Below, piece after piece: positions 57,559 through 64,000 of a DNA stretch of 64,000 nucleotides. Source of the stretch: Dactylorhiza incarnata (taxonomy: Eukaryota > Streptophyta > Magnoliopsida > Asparagales > Orchidaceae); NCBI GenBank assembly GCA_033032865.1, contig JAWHQI010000013.1:8246001-8310000 (forward strand). The letters are read 5' to 3'. A program made the position numbers and the translations under genes. Position 1 is the stretch's first letter, and each line of letters begins with the position of its first letter. The notes under the pieces were generated by a model. The model saw only the letters and a list, made by a program, of their open reading frames with translations. It had not been told where the DNA came from and searched no databases.

Positions 57559-57985
57559 ATGACTATTGAAAGAGCTAATGTATACAAAATGTTAATGAAC
57601 TATAATGACTTATGACTATGTGGATGCAAACATAAATATACTTTTCCTAAGAATAGTTTATGAATATATGAATGCAAACTGAGCTTTGAATTACTATTCT
57701 ATCTGGATTGAAATTGATGGATTGCTAATGTAATTAGCTTGTATCTTAGCTAAATCTGAGTTATTTCTAAACCTTACCCTGTTTTGATTGGTTAATTCAA
57801 TCTATGTTGCATTGTTATGTTTATCAAATCTTACTGATGGATTGATTAAACTATTTTCATAACAACCATCTGTCTTAAAATAACAGATACAATAAGCATG
57901 ATATGTTGAACTCATTATTGAAATAACACATATCAAGAATTTATGAGTAATGTACTATAGAATTTGAGGGTGTTCTGCATTCTTC

Positions 57986-57999
57986 AAATAGGGGGAGAT
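57986..57999 (+). other. SIRE-B polypurine tract
   Basis: AAATAGGGGGAGAT lies immediately before the 3' LTR start TGTTGGG at 58000. It is the typical SIRE tract; the minus-strand element has the same at 24636-24647. Confidence 0.9.
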
Positions 58000-59229
58000 T
58001 GTTGGGAAAATGACCCTCAATGTTCCCTTGATTTGAAGATACCTCACACTCAATGCTAAGTACAAGTTGTATTTGATAAACCCTATTTCTATCTCATAAA
58101 TATGCAGGACTAGGAAACACCATGGTGTAATGTATGATCAGCTGAGACGAGCTCTCTGTCTCAGCTGAACTGCTGAGACAAGACCAGGAGCCGCTGAGAA
58201 GGTGTCTGGGCAAGTTGAGCTGCAGGTAGAAGAAAACCGCTGAGACAACTGTCTGTCTCAGCGGATCCGCTGAGACGGGACAGAAGAAACCGTTGAGATG
58301 GCTGACCATCTCAGACCAACCGCTGAGGCAGATTCAAAAGTGATCCGACGGGTTCTGCTTTTGGCGCAAGTTGCAGAAATGCATATTGGGGTCCACCAAT
58401 CACTCCCACACCTGTCAGGAGGATAGCTAAGAGCCGTTGAGGGTCAGTGGTGTATAAAAGGAATAAGTTAAGGTTGAGTAAAGAACTTTTGATATTGATC
58501 TTACTCTCCAGCACACAAACTCAAGAACAATATTGTTCCATTGTCGGCAGCCAAGAACTGAGCTCACACAAGGCTGCAAGGAGAAAAGAGATTGCTTATC
58601 TTGATTCATCTCAAGATAGAGCAAGTAGATTAAGTCCATCATTGTAAGGGCTGATCAAGAAGAATCAAGTTGGAGATGCACTTCTCCTCCCTGGTTTAAG
58701 TCTGCAACAACAATTGTTAAGAAGAAGAAGAACAAGGCTTGATCTCTTCTTCCTTCAATCTGTAATCCTTATAATATCATTTGTAGGAGCCTTTGGGTTC
58801 TGAGACTGTAGGGCTTTATTGCCGGAGTGTGTAAGGCTGATTGGCCTGAGTTGTAGAGATGAGAGGTCAGCTTGAGGTAGGACCAGGAGGTGATATGAGT
58901 TGTAGGAGGTGGATTCCGCTGAGGTAGGGCTGCTGTGCCTGAGGTAGGGTATGGGAAAACCTGAGAGATCTTATGGGATCTGTGATGTAGGCTCTTAGAG
59001 CAGAGTTTGGAGAAGTTGGCCTTGTCTAACTCATTGTTAGAAGGGTGAAGGGGGAAAGAGGACTACTCAAGACACCCTGTCTTGAGGAACCTCTATAAAT
59101 CTCTGTGTTTTATGTGCTTGATAATTTGCTAACCTAAATTCAAAAAACACTAAGCCTAAAATAAAAGAAACCTATTCACCCCCCCCCCCCCCCCCCCCCC
59201 CCCTCCCCCTCTAGGTGTTTAAGACTACA
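58000..59229 (+). repeat. SIRE-B 3' LTR
   Basis: TGTTGGG to AAGACTACA. Intact palindromes: CAGCTGAGAC/GTCTCAGCTG (58139-58167), CCGCTGAGAC/GTCTCAGCGG (58237-58264) and CAGCGGATCCGCTG (58259-58272). TATA-like TATAAAAG is at 58453-58460. A run of 25 C lies at 59179-59203; the 5' LTR has six at that place. Confidence 0.9.
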
Positions 59230-59235
59230 TCATAT

Positions 59236-60911
59236 ATAAACTATCACATATCACATGAAAATTGATTGGATGGTTTAGTTTAGTGATAACCCTTCAATAA
59301 GGTTGATACCTTGATCGTGTTAAAGCACGTTGTGATCGATGCATGAGGGTTAAATATTGGTGATATGGGCGAGCTTACTAAACCAGTAGAATATGAATAT
59401 GACACCATGACCACAAGTAGTCCTGGAGGATCGAGTGGAGAGATTTCCATGTTTTACACACGCCACTGCACAAGAGTTATAATAACTCAGTATGGGTAGA
59501 ATTGATGGCTTGATGCAGGTTATAAGATATGATTAAATCTTTTGCTGATATGTTGGGAGTCCCAGTGGTTGGAGGCCTTAGATGCTGGTTAGCATCGGCT
59601 GAACTGGCATGATGTGAATAGTGAGGAGACTCCTTCTGTGAGTCCTTGGGTACTTGATAGCACAGGTTATGCATTGAAATTACATGAATGTGCATGGTTT
59701 ACAAATGGGGGGTATAATGATCCTGGTTGGAGGATTACTTATGGCGGGTCTATGGGCTTGCTAGTCGTGACACCGACAGAAGCTGGCAGTTAGACTATAG
59801 ACCGGTTGGGATGTGTTCTTGGTGTGCACTTCCCAAGACCCCTTCCATGTTATGAAGACTCAGCATGACGCGAGCAGTACACAGGGTCTCCATTGTGTGT
59901 CCTTAGCATTGAGGCGTACACATGCCTAGGTCTGGTTGTGTTTATACCCACCTAGTTGTGGAGGAGCCCGTTCCACAGTCTCTGTCTGGCCACGACGTGA
60001 GGTGCCTGAGTGGTTAGCTACCCTCGAAAAGTGGGAACTACAGGTCTATGTCGACATAGCAAAAATGCATGGGTGAGTTCATCATATCATAATCATTCCA
60101 AGCATTCATCCTTCATAATCATAGCATTGCACCACATCTGGTCCATCATATAAATTAGTATGGGCTGTTTTATATGATGGTCCCCAAATTGGAAACCTTA
60201 ACTTATAAGTTTGTATGGGCATTCATATATGTTAAGGTACGATATGAACTTCTTACTTCTAGGTTATTTAACTACTTGCTTACACTCTGTCATTGCCATA
60301 TTACTTGTTAGTTGTGCTTATTATACATTTGATAGACTATTGTGTTTACACCTTTACCTGCCACCTGCTTTTGCTACTACTGACTCTTTTGCAGCTACTC
60401 TTCAATTCCTTCCGCCCGGAGCCTTGGAGTCGCTAGGGGAGAGGATATGAAGCCACGTAGTCTTTATGACTAACGGTTGTTACACCACTACTTTTACGAG
60501 CACCCTCAGGTGGAGCAGCAGCGTATGATGCAGGCGGCCAGCCAAGTCAGGGTAACAGAGCTGCAGTCTACGAAACCTTGGATATCGTCAGTGGCAGATG
60601 TGAGTGAAAGGTTAGAATGTATCCTTAGGGCAAGTTTATACTCTGATGATTTGCAGGACCATGTGTAGCTTCCTGTCATTTTGTACTGTTTGGACATTAT
60701 TACTTAATTGTGAATCGATGGCTTATAATGTTTTCTATTATTGATGGGTTGGCATGATGATATGTGAGAATAGCCGGCAGGATAGGTGTTTGGTGGAGGG
60801 GGCTAGCCCATGTGCTGGCACTTCCACAAGGCGGCTTACCTAGGCATAGGACTCCCCTCGACCGTGTTTTGTGTTCCGAGAGGGGGAGGGGGGGGGGGGG
60901 GGGGTCTTACA
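59236..60911 (+). repeat. Element E 5' LTR, right part
   Basis: It continues the LTR from 27446 after the SIRE-B insertion (duplication TCATAT at 59230-59235). It ends TCTTACA at 60905-60911 after a G run of about 15 bases. Blocks match element A (1-1852). No coding frame is supported. Confidence 0.7.
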
Positions 60912-60913
60912 AA

Positions 60914-60924
60914 CGGTATCAGCT
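60914..60924 (+). other. Primer-binding site of element E
   Basis: CGGTATCAGCT starts three bases after the LTR end. It is one base off TGGTATCAGC, the site used by the gypsy array. Confidence 0.7.
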
Positions 60925-61530
60925 TGCAACGATCCTGAGATAAAATAAGTCCATTAAACCACTAAGCCCCCCTGCTAGCTAGATCAGTTTGAAGACAAAC
61001 TGATGCAGCGGAAGCAGTGGTGTGCCCATGTGGGATTCACATGAAGTATGTCCGCTAATCCTTAGAACTAGTGCCAACCCAACTAGGACACCACCTTATT
61101 CTAAGTGTCCAAGACGTTTTGTGGCGTATCCTATTCAAAAGTCGACCGCAAGTATGGATTTGGTTGGGACATAAGGACACACAGTGATTATGGGAAGAGT
61201 TTGGTGTGAGAGTAGATGTTCAAGTCTCACACAATAATGCGCAGCTTGGCTTGTTGAGAGATATTACCACCTCTTACCCAGACTAATCGGTTATTTGGAG
61301 GAAAAAGTTGATGCTTAGAAACTATTATTGAAGTAGTGAGAGACTCGTAAGCCTAAACGTGTTACTAATAACCCGACACTTCCCATTTTGTTGTATTAAA
61401 GCAATCACTACGATGAATACCAGATGTCGAATAAGAATCTCAATCAAGAATAGGCCTATTTTTGATTTGTTCACATGTTAACCTTGAAAAGGACGTCATA
61501 AATAGTAACCCCAAGGGCCTAAAGAATGGA

Positions 61531-61705
61531 TTAAGTTCGGGATAAAACTCCGAGTCGAGGAGGGTATGCCCTCATAGTTGTGTACACAGTATAGAATGGA
61601 TGTACCATGTTGATGGTTAAAGAAACTCAGCCCAGGATTCCCGAGGGGCTTATCTCTTTGTTTATTGGGCTAGTGACCTACCGACTAAGATTTATCAGGG
61701 AGTTG
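61531..61705 (+). repeat. Diverged duplicate block of element E, copy 1
   Basis: The sequence from 'gggataaaactccgagtcgag' to 'ctagtgacctaccgact' recurs with changes at 63050-63230. Shared words include AGTCGAGGA, ATGAATGTA/ATGGATGTA, GGTT(A/G)AAGAAA and GCTTATC.CTT.GTTTATT. Confidence 0.6.
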
Positions 61706-63049
61706 AAAAAAATCATCACAATTTTTCAACACTAGAAGGTCGTAATCCTTGAACAATTAGTTCACCCTGAGCAAGGGGGACTACTAACACCAAGTTGTGA
61801 TCGAGAGAAGATTTCACTTTCGGATTTGGAGAATAGATCATTTCAAGGATGAGCATTGCTTCTCTATGCTCTTAGGATGATTGGATGCGACTTGATAGCC
61901 ATCGGAAAAGTTGAGTACTTGATCTCCTATTCCACAGTTGACTCTTATAGACGTTGAAATTATTAAGAGTACTGGCCATAACCAAATTCTAAACATACAA
62001 AGTAGTATCCATGACGCCTTAATGAATGACGATCTCCCTTCTGTAAGGTGCGGTTGTAAATGCACGAAGACGGTGAGCAAACAACTTTTTTAGGGTCAAA
62101 TTTTGGGATGACCTTAGAGTTGGGAAGAATACCTGTGCATGTAGGAGTATGTGTAACAGTATTACCTCGACAAGGAAGTTTTCTAGAGGCTTTGTATCGT
62201 AACCCAACTGTTGGATAAGGTTTATGTTCACGGTTGAAGATCCCTTAAATGAAATGATCTAAACTACAAGAGAAATTGGCACCAATTTCTGGATTCGGTG
62301 CAAGTATAAGTAAGACCTGGATTAGATAAAAGTAACACCTGACTTGGGTCTCGTGTTCTTAGAAAGGAATGATGTGATTATAACTTATGCGAGGTGTAGA
62401 GTCATGGATTCACCTCGCCATGAGCCTACAATAATGCTTGGCAACATGAATATTTTTAATTTACACGATAAATGTTGAGGGTTAATGAGTTCTCCCTAAT
62501 CGCGAGATCGACTCGTGACAAATCTTAGGTTTGCAGGAGGATTTACATTTAATTAATAGCAAGTTAACTTCTTATAGAAAGGATGATGTTGATGGACTAC
62601 GTGGGCGTACTTGGTGGAGATCAAGAGTTTGATCTTGCTGAGAAAATTTACGGGTCACTACTTATACAAGCAATGGTAACTCTCATCACAAATGGGAAGT
62701 CTGTACATATATCAGGCATGTTGATATTGCTAGAGCTACAATGTATGATATTAAGGATTGTTACTAAAATAGACATGTCTTGAACGGTCATTGGCGGAGA
62801 TGATAAGTGGCTTGGAATTGGTTGGATTGGGTTATCATATTGGGAATTATGCCTTACCATCGGTGTCCGCATAACCCACGTCGAAGGGAAATCATCTTGA
62901 ACCATGTACCTTGGTTCAGGTTAGGTCCTAACTCATATAAAATGTACCGATTGGTTGGATGTTATTTGTACGTGCCCTCCTCACTATAAGATGCGACCTC
63001 GCCTCCAAAAATCTGATTCTCTACATCACGGCTAATATACAAGTGCGAC

Positions 63050-63230
63050 GGTACAAGGATTTATAGGGTAAGAACTCTAAGTCGAGGAATATATGCCTCT
63101 AAAGGATGTGCCCAAACACGAGATGAATGTATCACATGAGTGGTTGAAGAAAACTAGTCCAAACGTACGAGAGCTTATCGCTTCGTTTATTTGATTAGTC
63201 TAGTACCGACTTGAGTTTCCCTAAATATTA
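63050..63230 (+). repeat. Diverged duplicate block of element E, copy 2
   Basis: This is the partner of 61531-61705; by eye identity is roughly 70 percent with small indels. It implies an old internal duplication of about 1.5 kb. Confidence 0.6.
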
Positions 63231-63490
63231 TTTGGAGATGCTGCGTTGAAGGCGAGGATGATTATTCTTGGCCAGCGATTAAGACATTGTGGAGTTTGGA
63301 AAAAGAGTTCGCAATGGAATTCACTTCAGTGCTGATATGGAAAGAGGTCGCACATACTTGAGGTACGAATATCAGAAACTTAATTACATGATGAAATTAT
63401 CAAATCAGTGTAACTTGTGGGATGATATAAATCTCCACCTTGTAGTGTGGAATAAATGTGATGTGCACGTGATTAATGGCATCAGAATAA

Positions 63491-63640
63491 GGGAGGACTG
63501 AGTTAGTCATGCGAGCAGTTGGCTCAGGATATAAGGAAGGACTGAGATAGTCTTGCGAGTGGTAGACTCGAGATCATAATGGGAGGACTGGGATTGTCTT
63601 GCAAAAGGTAGGTTCTATGTTATATAAGAAGGATTGGTCG
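63491..63640 (+). repeat. 45-bp tandem repeat in element E
   Basis: Three units begin GGGAGGACTGAG or GGAAGGACTGAG at 63491, 63535 and 63581, and a weak fourth near 63627. Each has AGTC(A/T)TGCGAG or a variant. No coding role is visible. Confidence 0.65.
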
Positions 63641-64000
63641 AGTCCTCCGGGCCAAGATCTTGGTGTTTCACTTAGGGGCATTGCTGTGTCAAGTAGTACA
63701 CGGATACCCTATGTTCTTAGGGGCGTACGTAAGGTCTAGGATGGGAGGTGACATACTTGCGTAGAAGTGGATAAGCCTGATCCACTGCCCTGTTTTCCTT
63801 AACTGGTACCTGAGTTGAAATGCTCGAACAGAGGGAACTACCAAAAAGGTCAAATTGCGAAATATCAAATTGTGATCCGTGATACAAAGTTCGAAGGGAT
63901 CACAGAGAGTGATTCCATGACTTATACATTTCAACGTGTTAGAGTTATGACAGCTCGTTATTGGTAGTGGTGGCAGTTTGATGTAATTAGAAGGATATGG

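Larger units (their letters stand above)
27447..59229 (+). mobile_element. SIRE-B: SIRE/Maximus-type copia element
   Basis: It has two LTRs (27447-28651 and 58000-59229) and flanking TCATAT on both sides (27441-27446 and 59230-59235), which proves insertion into the element E LTR. The order gag, protease, integrase, RT, RNase H, then an env-like accessory region is that of SIRE-type copia elements. Every coding part is interrupted. The interior is further split by the insertion at 29715-49237. LTRs are visibly diverged, so this is older than the inner elements. Confidence 0.9.
60925..64000 (+). mobile_element. Element E internal region, mostly non-coding
   Basis: No frame over 90 codons and no gag, RT or integrase motif is seen in 3.1 kb. 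The start aligns with element A's leader. Two similar blocks about 1.5 kb apart (61531-61705 and 63050-63230) and a small tandem repeat (63491-63640) are present. It may be a large non-coding derivative (LARD-like) or a very decayed element. The 3' LTR is outside the window. Confidence 0.5.

Noticed and set aside
62583..63501. Small open frames in the element E interior
   Set aside because: 60-70 codons, no motif, not conserved between the duplicated blocks.

Overview
This window is plant nuclear DNA made almost entirely of transposable elements. The evidence is the set of families present: Ty3/gypsy elements primed by initiator-Met or Asp tRNA, Athila-type and SIRE-type elements with their usual accessory regions, and a plant-style Helitron. 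I see no host gene, rRNA, tRNA or CRISPR array. The species cannot be named from the sequence; a large, repeat-rich angiosperm genome is the natural reading.

The layout is a set of nested insertions. (1) Element A, an old Ty3/gypsy-type element, supplies the left end: LTR 1-1852, leader to 2257, then a relic of the pol C-terminus at 22430-22800 and the start of its 3' LTR at 22883. (2) Inside A lies a gypsy array LTR-INT-LTR-INT-LTR (2258-22429) in which two internal regions share a middle LTR. A 4.06-kb Helitron (10797-14858) sits in the TA repeat of that middle LTR. (3) A's 3' LTR is broken by a minus-strand SIRE-type copia element (about 22970-25456). (4) That element is broken at 25457 by element E, whose very long 5' LTR occupies 25457-27446 plus 59236-60911 and whose mostly non-coding interior runs to the window end. 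(5) E's LTR is split by a plus-strand SIRE element, SIRE-B (27447-59229, target duplication TCATAT). (6) SIRE-B's gag is split just after a zinc knuckle by a non-autonomous, Asp-primed element with a zinc-knuckle ORF (29715-49237, target duplication ACTGT). (7) That ORF is split by a young, intact Athila-type element (32358-45469, target duplication ACCAC) with an uninterrupted 1766-codon gag-pol (35246-40546).

Only the innermost Athila-type element looks able to encode a full gag-pol. Its LTRs differ by about seven transitions and one 1-bp indel by eye. The enclosing non-autonomous element shares its Asp primer site and purine tract and could be mobilised in trans by such elements. The gypsy array carries two pol copies with mostly different lesions. 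Both copies also have a 94-nt segment between gag and protease with all the marks of a spliceosomal intron.

The broadest pattern is shared by six LTR families. Each has a cluster of short, family-specific palindromic GC-rich words placed upstream of the TATA-like box. Such palindromes are known for Sirevirus LTRs; here the same design is visible in gypsy and Athila-type LTRs too. Other points of note are paired hairpins with a compensatory base change in the Athila 3' region, a palindromic minisatellite ending in the Helitron terminal hairpin, and extra copies of the polypurine tract inside two elements. Coordinates of target duplications, LTR ends, primer sites and motifs were read directly from the sequence. 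Identities and divergence are by-eye estimates.
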